Source of the DNA: Stenotrophomonas rhizophila
GTDB lineage: Bacteria > Pseudomonadota > Gammaproteobacteria > Xanthomonadales > Xanthomonadaceae
Reading direction: 5' to 3'
Assembly (NCBI RefSeq): GCF_020857975.1
Contig: NZ_JACWUO010000025.1
Coordinates: 1 to 42,046 of the forward strand
DNA length: 42,046 bases
Of the stretch, positions 18,973 through 25,880 are shown in pieces. Made by a program: the position numbers and the translations under genes. How positions within the stretch are numbered: position 1 is the stretch's first letter; every line of letters starts with the position of its first letter. Below the pieces are notes generated by a model. That model was not told where the DNA came from and did not search any database. It saw only the letters and a program-made list of their open reading frames with translations.

Positions 18973-19386
18973 CGCACCGGATCGCCCGCGGCGCAGGCCT
19001 GCCCCTGCCCTGGCCCGCGCTGGATCCTGCCATGGCGACTTCCCCACGGCACCCACAGGAACTGCCTTGCCCCCGGGCGGCGGCGGCGTGCCTGATCCGT
19101 ACGGTTGCGCGCCAAAACCGTACTGCATCGCAGCAATTTGATACATATCGACATAAAAAGACATGAAGTCCGATTGACGGACTCATGCCAAGCCATTGCT
19201 TTTGATCGTATTTTTCTTTTCAGGTTAGGGCGTTGTGATAAATCCATCACGATGAATTTACAAACCCTTAACTACCGAGACTATGATCGGATTACCGGCC
19301 TTCACATGGCCGGATTTTGGGATGGCGGGAACTTGGACCCGTCCACCCCTTTTTGATTGAGTTCCGAACGAGAGAGAGAGAGCCAA
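18973..19386 (+). promoter_or_regulatory. long leader region of the TonB-dependent receptor gene
   Basis: A gene-free stretch of about 410 bp that becomes markedly AT-richer after 19135. It holds a hairpin with a bulged A (CATG-A-AGTCCG / CGGACT-CATG, 19162-19187), an operator-like palindrome GTGAT-N6-ATCAC (19235-19250), a possible promoter TTTACA (19257-19262), 19 bp, TATGAT (19282-19287), a leader stem CCGGCC/GGCCGG (19295-19313) and the GA-repeat ribosome-binding region (19370-19382). The palindrome would be centred near -51, a place for an activator. No open frame here looks coding. Confidence 0.4.
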
Positions 19387-22320
19387 ATGAATTCACGCAC
19401 CAACGTGCTGGGGCAAGCCATCCGCATTGCCCTGGTCGCCGGCACCGCCGGCCTGGTCGCCGCACCGGCGATGGCACAGGACGCGCCGAGCACCACCAAC
19501 CTGGATCGCATCGAGATCACCGGTTCGCGCATCCGCCAGGTCGACGTGGAAACCGCCCAGCCGGTGCTGGCGCTGACCCGCATGGACATCGAACGCCAGG
19601 GCTTCAGCTCGGTATCGGACATCCTGCAGAACGTCACCGCGATGGGCAGCCCGACGATCAGCCGTGCCAACGTGCTGAGCGCCGGTGAAAATGCCGGCGG
19701 TACCTACGTCGACATGCGCGGCCTGGGTACCCAGCGCACGCTGGTGCTGGTCAACGGCAAGCGCCTGGGCATCAGCACCTCCGGCTACCAGGACCTGTCG
19801 GTCCTGCCGGTGTCGGCGATCGAGCGCATCGAGATCCTGAAGGACGGCGCCTCGGCCATCTACGGCTCCGATGCGATGGCCGGCGTGGTCAACATCATCA
19901 CCCGCAGCAACGTCAACGGCGTGACCGCCAACGTCTACCACGGCCAGTACAGCGAAGGCGACGGCGCCCGCGACCGCTTCGACGTGGTTGCCGGCTGGTC
20001 CAACGACCGCCTCTCGGCCACCTTCGCCGCCGAGCATTCGGAAGAAAAGGCCGTGTGGGCGCGCGACCGCGGCTTCAGCCAGTACAGCAACACCGACCGC
20101 CACCCGACCGAAGGCTGGACCACCACCAGCCAGTGGGGCCAGTTCACCGGCGTGAGGGGCCCGGGCTGCACCGTTGCAGCCGGCTGTGGCTACAACCTCA
20201 ACCGCGGCAGCGACCCGACCAAGCCGGGCAACTACCACCTGACCAATCCGGCTGCGTTCACCGGCGACACCAGCAACACCAACGATCAGATGCACCTGAG
20301 CTATCCGATCAAGCGCGATTCGCTGTTCTTCTCCGGCCAGGCCGACATCACCGACAGCATCCGCTTCAAGACCGAGCTGGGCTACAACAAGCGTTCCTCG
20401 ACCCGCGTCACCGCCGGTTACCCGCTGGCCTCCAGCTCGCTGGGCAAGACCGCTGCCGCCGGCAACATGGCCATCGACAGCTACTTCAACCCGTTCGGCA
20501 ACAAGAACGGCTACGCCACGCCGACCTCGGTGGCCTGGAACCGCCGTACCTGGGAACTGCCGCGTACCAGCACCAGCGAGCTGAAGACCTATCGCGCGGT
20601 GGCCTCGTTCGAAGGTTCCTTCGACCTGGGCGAGCGTTACTTCGATTGGGAAGTGGGCTACCAGTACAGCAAGAACGAGCTGTCCCAGCACACCACCGGC
20701 AACCTGCACAAGCAGCGCGTCATCGATGCGGTCGGCCCGTCCTATCTCAACACCGCCACCGGCAAGGTCGAGTGCGGCAGCGCAGCGGCACCGAAGACCA
20801 ACTGCATGGTCTGGAACCCGCTGGTTCCCTACGGCGTGCAGAACCCGTACGGCCTGGACGGCAACCAGGCCCTGCAGGATTGGCTGTTCCCGGAAGAGAA
20901 CGCCACCGGCCAGACCTCGACCAAGAACTGGTTCGCCAACCTGAGCGGCAGCGCGTTCACCCTGCCGGCCGGTGACCTGGGCTTTGCCTTCGGCCTGGAA
21001 AACCGCGAAGAAAACGGCAAGTTCGTTCCCGATGCACTGGCCCAGACCGGCGCGACCACCAACCTGGCCGCAGGCCCGACCGGTGGCTCGTACAAGGTCA
21101 AGGAAGCGTATCTGGAAATCAACGTGCCGGTGCTGGCCGACCTGCCCGGTGCCAAGGAGCTGAGCTTCAGCGCCGCCACCCGCTATTCGGATTACAACAC
21201 CTTCGGCGACACGCTCAACAGCAAGTTCGGCTTCAAGTGGAAGCCGCTGGACCAGCTGCTGGTACGTGGCACCTGGGCCGAGGGCTTCCGCGCCCCGACC
21301 ATCAACGACCTGTTCGGTGGCGGCTCGGAAACCTTCGCCACCTTCACCGATCCGTGCGACAGCGTGTACGGCTCGGCCAAGTCCAACGCCGGCGTGAAGG
21401 CACGTTGCGCCGCCGACATCGCCAACGTCGATACCTTCCGCCAGCTGGACAGCACCAACAAGCCGACCTCCGGCTCCAGCGCCGCCACCCCGGTGCCGTT
21501 CACTTCCGGCTCCAACCCGAACCTGCTGCCGGAAACCTCGACCAGCAAGACGCTGGGCCTGGTGTGGAGCCCCACCTTCATCAGCAACCTCAACGTGTCG
21601 CTGGACTGGTGGAAGATCCGCATCGAAAACACGATCGTGTCCGACAGCCCGAACCAGATCCTGATCGACTGCTACGAGCAGGGCATTCAGTCGCGCTGCG
21701 CACGCTTCGCCCGTGACCCGGTCACCGGCATCGTCACCGGCCTGAAGTTCGGCAACCGCAATGCCGGTTTCGTCGAGACCGAAGGCTACGATCTGGACCT
21801 GAGCTACCGCCTGGATACCGACTACGGCAAGCTGAGCACCAGCCTGTCCACCACCTACGTCAGCTCGAACATCTACCGTTCGTCCAACGACGCAGCCACC
21901 GTGCCGACCACCACCAACGGCATCGCCACCAACGCCGGCATCGGCTTCCGCGTGCGCTCCAACGCCACCGTGGGCTGGGACCTGGAGAACTTCGGCATCA
22001 GCTGGTCGGCGCGTTACTACTCCGGCGTCAAGGAACAGTGCCTGAGCCTGCCGAACCATCCGGACGAGTGCTCCGATCCGAACGTGGCCGCGCCCTGGTA
22101 CAAGGGCACGCGCAGCTACAACGAACGTGGTTCGGTGACCTTCCACGACGTGCAGGCGCGCTACAAGCTGCCGTGGAACGCGACGGTCTCCATCGGTGCC
22201 AACAACGTGTTCAACCGCCTGGGCCCGGTGATGTACACCAAGCCGAACTCGGTGTACTCGTACTACGGCGCCTTCGACATCGGCCGCTTCGTGTACATGC
22301 AGTACAAGCAGAGCTTCTGA
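19387..22320 (+). CDS. TonB-dependent outer-membrane receptor (Oar-like)
   Basis: A 977-residue receptor: signal peptide up to AAPAMA (cleavage before QD), a TonB-box-like stretch (DRIEITGSRIRQ), a plug domain (about 50-170) with MRGLGTQRTLVLVNGKR and IERIEILKDGASAIYGSDA, and a C-terminal beta-barrel ending in the aromatic residue F (FVYMQYKQSF). It imports an unknown ligand using TonB-ExbBD energy. The long insertion-rich barrel and the four-cysteine segment (DPCDSVYG, KARCAAD, LIDCYEQ, SRCAR) resemble peptide or oligosaccharide receptors of Xanthomonadaceae, but the substrate cannot be told. Start ATG 19387, just after a (GA)6 tract that serves as the ribosome-binding site. A strong terminator follows. 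Confidence 0.92.
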   Translation: MNSRTNVLGQAIRIALVAGTAGLVAAPAMAQDAPSTTNLDRIEITGSRIRQVDVETAQPVLALTRMDIERQGFSSVSDILQNVTAMGSPTISRANVLSAGENAGGTYVDMRGLGTQRTLVLVNGKRLGISTSGYQDLSVLPVSAIERIEILKDGASAIYGSDAMAGVVNIITRSNVNGVTANVYHGQYSEGDGARDRFDVVAGWSNDRLSATFAAEHSEEKAVWARDRGFSQYSNTDRHPTEGWTTTSQWGQFTGVRGPGCTVAAGCGYNLNRGSDPTKPGNYHLTNPAAFTGDTSNTNDQMHLSYPIKRDSLFFSGQADITDSIRFKTELGYNKRSSTRVTAGYPLASSSLGKTAAAGNMAIDSYFNPFGNKNGYATPTSVAWNRRTWELPRTSTSELKTYRAVASFEGSFDLGERYFDWEVGYQYSKNELSQHTTGNLHKQRVIDAVGPSYLNTATGKVECGSAAAPKTNCMVWNPLVPYGVQNPYGLDGNQALQDWLFPEENATGQTSTKNWFANLSGSAFTLPAGDLGFAFGLENREENGKFVPDALAQTGATTNLAAGPTGGSYKVKEAYLEINVPVLADLPGAKELSFSAATRYSDYNTFGDTLNSKFGFKWKPLDQLLVRGTWAEGFRAPTINDLFGGGSETFATFTDPCDSVYGSAKSNAGVKARCAADIANVDTFRQLDSTNKPTSGSSAATPVPFTSGSNPNLLPETSTSKTLGLVWSPTFISNLNVSLDWWKIRIENTIVSDSPNQILIDCYEQGIQSRCARFARDPVTGIVTGLKFGNRNAGFVETEGYDLDLSYRLDTDYGKLSTSLSTTYVSSNIYRSSNDAATVPTTTNGIATNAGIGFRVRSNATVGWDLENFGISWSARYYSGVKEQCLSLPNHPDECSDPNVAAPWYKGTRSYNERGSVTFHDVQARYKLPWNATVSIGANNVFNRLGPVMYTKPNSVYSYYGAFDIGRFVYMQYKQSF

Positions 22321-22349
22321 TCGCTGCCAGGTAGTACCGCAACACACTG

Positions 22350-22379
22350 ACCACGGCCCTTCGGGGCCGTGGTTTTTTA
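22350..22379 (+). terminator. intrinsic terminator of the TonB-dependent receptor gene
   Basis: CCACGGCCC-TTCG-GGGCCGTGG followed by TTTTTTAT, 30 bp after the stop codon. A textbook rho-independent terminator. Confidence 0.95.
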
Positions 22380-22462
22380 TGGCGGACACCACGGCGGCCC
22401 ACCGGGCGCCGGCACGGCGATGTCCTGAATGGCGAAGCCCGCCCACGGGTCGGACCTGCCTC

Positions 22463-22491
22463 CCGTCATACCACGGTCATACCGGCGTCAT
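22463..22491 (+). promoter_or_regulatory. candidate triple Pho box upstream of the glycosyltransferase-PAP2 pair
   Basis: Three repeats, CCGTCAT (22463-22469), CGGTCAT (22474-22480) and GCGTCAT (22485-22491), begin exactly 11 bp apart. Each matches the Pho-box half CTGTCAT at 6, 6 and 5 of 7 positions. They lie 51-79 bp upstream of the ATG at 22542. No good -10 box is visible at the canonical distance, which lowers confidence. Confidence 0.55.
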
Positions 22492-22541
22492 GTCGGCTAC
22501 ATCGCACGCGCCCAGCATGCGCTGCATACCGGAGGCCCGCC

Positions 22542-23681
22542 ATGCGCTATGCCATCGTCACCGAAACGTACCCCCCCGAGGTCAACGGCGTCGCCCTGAC
22601 AGTGCAGGGGTTGGAACAGGGACTGCGCGCGGCCGGCCACCAGGTCGACCTGGTCCGCCCGCGCCAGGCCAGCGAAGCCGAACGCCCCGATGACACCCTG
22701 TTGGTCGCCGGGGCCGGGTTGCCCCGCTACCCGGGCCTGCGCTTCGGCCTGCCCGCCCCCAAGCGGCTGGCGCGGCAATGGCAGCAGCAGCGCCCCGATG
22801 CCATCTATATCGCCACCGAAGGTCCGTTAGGCTGGTCGGCGCTGCGCACCGCGCGCCGGCTGGGCATCCCGGTGGCCACCGGCTTCCATACCCGCTTCGA
22901 CGAATACCTGCCCGACTACGGCGTGGCCTGGCTGCAGGCGGCCGCGCTGCGCTGGATGCGGCGCTTCCACAACCAGGCCGATGCCACCCTGGTGCCCACC
23001 CTGGAACTGCAGCAGTTCCTTGGGCAACAGGGCTTCGACCGCGTGCGGCTGCTGGCCCGCGCGGTGGACAGCAGCCAGTTCGAGCCGCCGCGGCGCGACC
23101 CGGCGCTGCGCGAGGAATGGGGCATCGACGGCAACGGTTTTGCCGCCATCTATGTCGGCCGCATCGCCCCGGAAAAGAACCTCGCCCTGGCGGTGAAGGC
23201 GTTCCGCCGGCTGCAGCAGATCCGCCCCAAGGCACGCTTCATCTGGGTCGGCGACGGCCCCTCGCGCGCAAAGCTGGCCCATGAAAACCCGGACTTCATC
23301 TTCTGCGGGGTACAGCGCGGCGATGCACTGGCCCGTCACTTCGCCAGCGGCGACCTGTTCCTGTTCCCCAGCCGCAGCGAGACCTTCGGCAATGTCACCC
23401 TGGAAGCCATGGCCAGCGGCGTGGCCACCGTTGCCTTCGACTACGGCGCCGCGCGCGAATACCTGCGCACCGATGAAAACGGCATCGCGGTGAACGACGA
23501 TGCCGAATTCCTCGCCGCCGCACTGCAGCTGGCCGGCGACGATGTGTTGCGCGCTCGCCTGGGCCGCAACGCGGCCACGGCCATGAAACGGCTGCATCCG
23601 CAGCGGGTGGTGGCCGAATTCGATGCCTTGCTGTCCGAACTGGCGCACGCCCGGAGGCCGCATGCCGACCACGCCGCTTGA
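22542..23681 (+). CDS. GT4-family glycosyltransferase (GDP-mannose-dependent-mannosyltransferase or SqdX/Agt-like)
   Basis: A 379-residue GT-B enzyme. The N-terminal acceptor domain opens MRYAIVTETYPPEVNGVALT with the Gly-rich turn of GT4 enzymes, and GFHTRFDEYLPDYG follows. The C-terminal nucleotide-sugar domain has YVGRIAPEKNLALAVKAF and the E-x7-E motif in SRSETFGNVTLEAMASG. Relatives transfer mannose, glucose or sulfoquinovose to diacylglycerol or phosphatidylinositol lipids. There is no signal peptide, so it is cytosolic or membrane-peripheral. GGAGG precedes ATG 22542. The following PAP2 gene overlaps it by 20 bp, and a triple Pho-box-like array lies upstream. Lipid glycosylation under phosphate limitation is therefore a reasonable inference; the acceptor is unproven. 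Confidence 0.85.
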   Translation: MRYAIVTETYPPEVNGVALTVQGLEQGLRAAGHQVDLVRPRQASEAERPDDTLLVAGAGLPRYPGLRFGLPAPKRLARQWQQQRPDAIYIATEGPLGWSALRTARRLGIPVATGFHTRFDEYLPDYGVAWLQAAALRWMRRFHNQADATLVPTLELQQFLGQQGFDRVRLLARAVDSSQFEPPRRDPALREEWGIDGNGFAAIYVGRIAPEKNLALAVKAFRRLQQIRPKARFIWVGDGPSRAKLAHENPDFIFCGVQRGDALARHFASGDLFLFPSRSETFGNVTLEAMASGVATVAFDYGAAREYLRTDENGIAVNDDAEFLAAALQLAGDDVLRARLGRNAATAMKRLHPQRVVAEFDALLSELAHARRPHADHAA

Positions 23682-24201
23682 GGCCCTGCGCGGGCACGAA
23701 ACCCGCTGGTGCCGCCGCGCCAACCACTACTGCCGGCGCCGCCGGGTACGCCGCGCGTTTGCCGTGGTCAGCCGGCTCGGCGATGGCGTGTTCTGGTATG
23801 CGCTGATGGCCGCACTGGTGCTGGTGGATGGTCTGGAGGGGCTGCAGGCCTCGCTGCACATGGCCGCCACCGGGCTGATGGCGCTGCTGCTGTACAAGGG
23901 CCTCAAACGCTGGACCCGGCGCCCGCGCCCATATGCGGCCGACCTGCGCATCCGCGCCTGGGTGGCGCCGCTGGATGAATTCAGTTTCCCCTCCGGGCAC
24001 ACCCTGCACGCGGTGTCGTTCACCATCGTCGCGCTGGCCTACTACCCGTGGCTGGCCCCGCTGCTGGTGCCGTTCACCGCCGCGGTGGGGCTGTCGCGGG
24101 TGGTGCTGGGGCTGCACTATCCCAGCGACGTGCTGGCCGCCACCGCGATCGGCACCGCGCTGGCCGGCGCCAGCCTGCGGTGGTTGCCGTTGCCGGTATA
24201 A
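23662..24201 (+). CDS. PAP2-family membrane phosphatase
   Basis: A 179-residue integral membrane phosphatase with the three PAP2 motifs: KGLKRWTRRPRP, PSGHTLHAVS and SRVVLGLHYPSD. Several hydrophobic helices surround them. Family members dephosphorylate phosphatidic acid, phosphatidylglycerol phosphate or undecaprenyl pyrophosphate. ATG 23662 has GGAGG 6 bp upstream and lies inside the 3' end of the glycosyltransferase gene (20-bp overlap), so the two are translationally coupled. A phosphatidate phosphatase supplying diacylglycerol to the neighbouring enzyme is the attractive reading. The stop is TAA; a divergent REP pair follows. Confidence 0.88.
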   Translation: MPTTPLEALRGHETRWCRRANHYCRRRRVRRAFAVVSRLGDGVFWYALMAALVLVDGLEGLQASLHMAATGLMALLLYKGLKRWTRRPRPYAADLRIRAWVAPLDEFSFPSGHTLHAVSFTIVALAYYPWLAPLLVPFTAAVGLSRVVLGLHYPSDVLAATAIGTALAGASLRWLPLPV

Positions 24202-24207
24202 GCCGCC

Positions 24208-24257
24208 GCCGACCAACGGTCGGCCGCTACCGGTAGGTACCGACCGTTGGTCGGTAC
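24208..24257. repeat. head-to-head pair of GTAG-type REPs
   Basis: The hairpin GCCGACC-AAC-GGTCGGC (24208-24224) ends at CTAC (24227-24230), and two bases later GTAG (24233-24236) begins GTACCGACC-GTT-GGTCGGTAC (24237-24257). Here the GTAG ends face each other, opposite to the ppk1, tRNA-Lys and 28836 pairs. It lies just after the PAP2 gene. Confidence 0.8.
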
Positions 24258-24293
24258 GCGTACGTGCCCCGGCTCACCACCACCCATATCCCC

Positions 24294-24347
24294 CGCGGCT
24301 GTACGCCGCGCCCCCCCTTGACTCAAGGGGGGCTCTCCACCAGAGAG
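24294..24347. repeat. tandem stem-loop repeat, copy A (second palindrome family)
   Basis: CGCGGC/GCCGCG (loop TGTAC) is followed at once by CCCCCCTTG-ACT-CAAGGGGGG and then CTCTC/GAGAG. A related double hairpin occurs at 39723-39758. It is upstream of lpxH and lacks the GTAG tag. The function is unknown. Confidence 0.5.
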
Positions 24348-24409
24348 TGATTGCATGGCATCCAGGCTCATCGCATCCCGCTGGGCGTCTGCCGTTTTAC
24401 AATGCGCCC

Positions 24410-25153
24410 ATGACCACGCTGTTCATTTCCGATCTGCACCTGGACCCGAGCCGTCCAGCCATCACCGAACTGTTCCTGGCGTTCCTGCGCGATGAAGCGA
24501 TGCAGGCCGAGGCGCTGTACATCCTCGGCGACCTGTTCGAGGCCTGGATCGGCGATGACACGCCCTCCCCGGCCGCCGATGCGGTGGCCGATGCGCTGCA
24601 CGCGGTGGCCGATGCCGGGGTGCCGGTGTACTTCATCCGCGGCAACCGCGACTTCCTGGTCGGCAACGACTATGCGCGCCGCGCCGGTTTCCGCATCCTG
24701 CCCGACCCCAGCGTCATCGACCTGTATGGCCGCCCGGTGCTGCTGCAGCACGGCGACCTGCTGTGTACCGATGACCTGGCCTACCAGCAGTTCCGCGCGC
24801 AGACCCGCGACCCGGTATTCCAGGCGCAGTTCCTGTCCCAGCCGCTGGCCGCCCGCATCGCGTTTGCGCAGAAGGCGCGCGATGCCAGCCAGGCGCGTCA
24901 GTCGGAAATGAAGCAGGACGACCGCGCTAGCTTCGAAACCGTCACCGACGTGGCACCGGCTGAAGTGGAGGCCACCTTCGCCCGCCACGGCGTGGACACC
25001 ATGATCCACGGCCATACCCACCGCCCGGCGATCCATGCGCTGCAGGTCGGCGATCGCCCGTGTACCCGGATTGTCCTGGGCGACTGGTATGAACAAGGGT
25101 CGGTGCTGCGCGTAACCGCGCAGGGCTGGAGCCTGGACACGCTGGCGCGCTGA
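24410..25153 (+). CDS. lpxH: UDP-2,3-diacylglucosamine diphosphatase LpxH
   Basis: A 247-residue calcineurin-like metallophosphoesterase that converts UDP-2,3-diacylglucosamine to lipid X in lipid A synthesis at the cytoplasmic face. Metal-binding motifs are visible in order: FISDLHLDPSRP, ILGDLFEAWIGDD, RGNRDFLVG, QHGDLLCTDD and IHGHTHRPA. Length and the C-terminal FVxGDWYEQGS-like LGDWYEQGSVLRV agree with LpxH. I start at ATG 24410; the open frame extends far upstream through repeats and is not coding there. A secreted protein gene follows after 18 bp. Confidence 0.95.
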   Translation: MTTLFISDLHLDPSRPAITELFLAFLRDEAMQAEALYILGDLFEAWIGDDTPSPAADAVADALHAVADAGVPVYFIRGNRDFLVGNDYARRAGFRILPDPSVIDLYGRPVLLQHGDLLCTDDLAYQQFRAQTRDPVFQAQFLSQPLAARIAFAQKARDASQARQSEMKQDDRASFETVTDVAPAEVEATFARHGVDTMIHGHTHRPAIHALQVGDRPCTRIVLGDWYEQGSVLRVTAQGWSLDTLAR

Positions 25154-25171
25154 GCCGACAAAGGATCACGG

Positions 25172-25822
25172 ATGATCGACCGTATACCAGCCCTGCTGCT
25201 GGCCGCGCTGCTTTCGCTGGGCGCGCCTGTGGCAGCCAGCGCCGCCGAAGCCACTACATCACCCCAGGTGGAACAGATCCGCCCCGACCCGCAGTCCCCG
25301 CAGGTCGGCAGCGGCCCGCACCGGTACCAGTTCGTGCTGCGCGATACGGTCAGCGCCGCACCGGCCGCGCTGCGGCCGTTCGCGCTGTCGCACACCGCGT
25401 TCGACCTGCCGTTCGTGGCCGCAGAGAAGGATGTCTACCAGGGCATCACCGATGCGCAGGGACGCACGCCCGTGTTCGCGTTCGAACAGGCGCCTCCCGC
25501 GCAGGGCTGGGTGCTGCTGGAGCGCTTCGGCAGCGGCCCCAATGGCGAACGCATGCGGCTGCAGGCCGGTGATGGCGAGGGCATCGGCGCGATGGCCTAC
25601 GAGCTGGTGGTCTGTGGCAAAACCCCGCGCCTGTATCGCGGCGTGACCACGGCCGACGGCGACACCGCTTATGTGGCCACCAGCGCGATCGTGAACCTGT
25701 TGCTCTTCATCGACGCCGACAGCACCTCCGCCGGGGGCGACGAGAGCGCCGGTCGGATCGAGGCCGACGATGGCCAGACCGCGCTGCGGCGCTGCCGCCC
25801 CGACGCGGCAGATCCGACCTGA
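25172..25822 (+). CDS. secreted protein of unknown function
   Basis: A 216-residue protein with a clear signal peptide (LLLAALLSLGAPVAASA, cleavage near ASA-AE) and no membrane helix after it except the mildly hydrophobic SAIVNLLLFID. I recognise no domain. One cysteine lies in VVCGKTPRLY and another near the C-terminus (RRCRPD). AAGGA precedes ATG 25172. It starts 18 bp after lpxH and is probably co-transcribed with it. Its frame, codon use and ribosome-binding site look genuine. It ends next to a strong bidirectional hairpin facing the metalloprotease gene. Periplasmic location is the only firm inference. Confidence 0.75.
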   Translation: MIDRIPALLLAALLSLGAPVAASAAEATTSPQVEQIRPDPQSPQVGSGPHRYQFVLRDTVSAAPAALRPFALSHTAFDLPFVAAEKDVYQGITDAQGRTPVFAFEQAPPAQGWVLLERFGSGPNGERMRLQAGDGEGIGAMAYELVVCGKTPRLYRGVTTADGDTAYVATSAIVNLLLFIDADSTSAGGDESAGRIEADDGQTALRRCRPDAADPT

Positions 25823-25830
25823 CCCAAGGT

Positions 25831-25869
25831 GCCCTGCCCGCCACCGCAGCTTGCGGTGGCAGGCAGGGC
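25831..25869. terminator. long hairpin between convergent genes
   Basis: GCCCTGCC-C-GCCACCGCA / TGCGGTGGC-A-GGCAGGGC: 17 bp paired with one mismatch and a 3-nt loop, between two convergent stop codons. There is no U-tract on either side, so it is probably a bidirectional transcript end or stabiliser. Confidence 0.55.
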
Positions 25870-25880
25870 GTTGGCCAGGA

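Noticed and set aside
14896..19164. 1422-codon minus-strand open frame, and a similar 1017-codon frame at 19393-22446
   Set aside because: Both lie opposite phoR-ppk1-ppx and the TonB-dependent receptor, whose proteins are clearly recognisable. GC-rich codon use leaves the antisense frame open; the translations are low-complexity H/Q/R/A-rich with no domain.
19235..19250. CRP/Clp binding site
   Set aside because: CRP sites have GTGAT-N4-ATCAC; here the spacer is six bases, so the helical phase is wrong. I keep it only as an unassigned palindrome.
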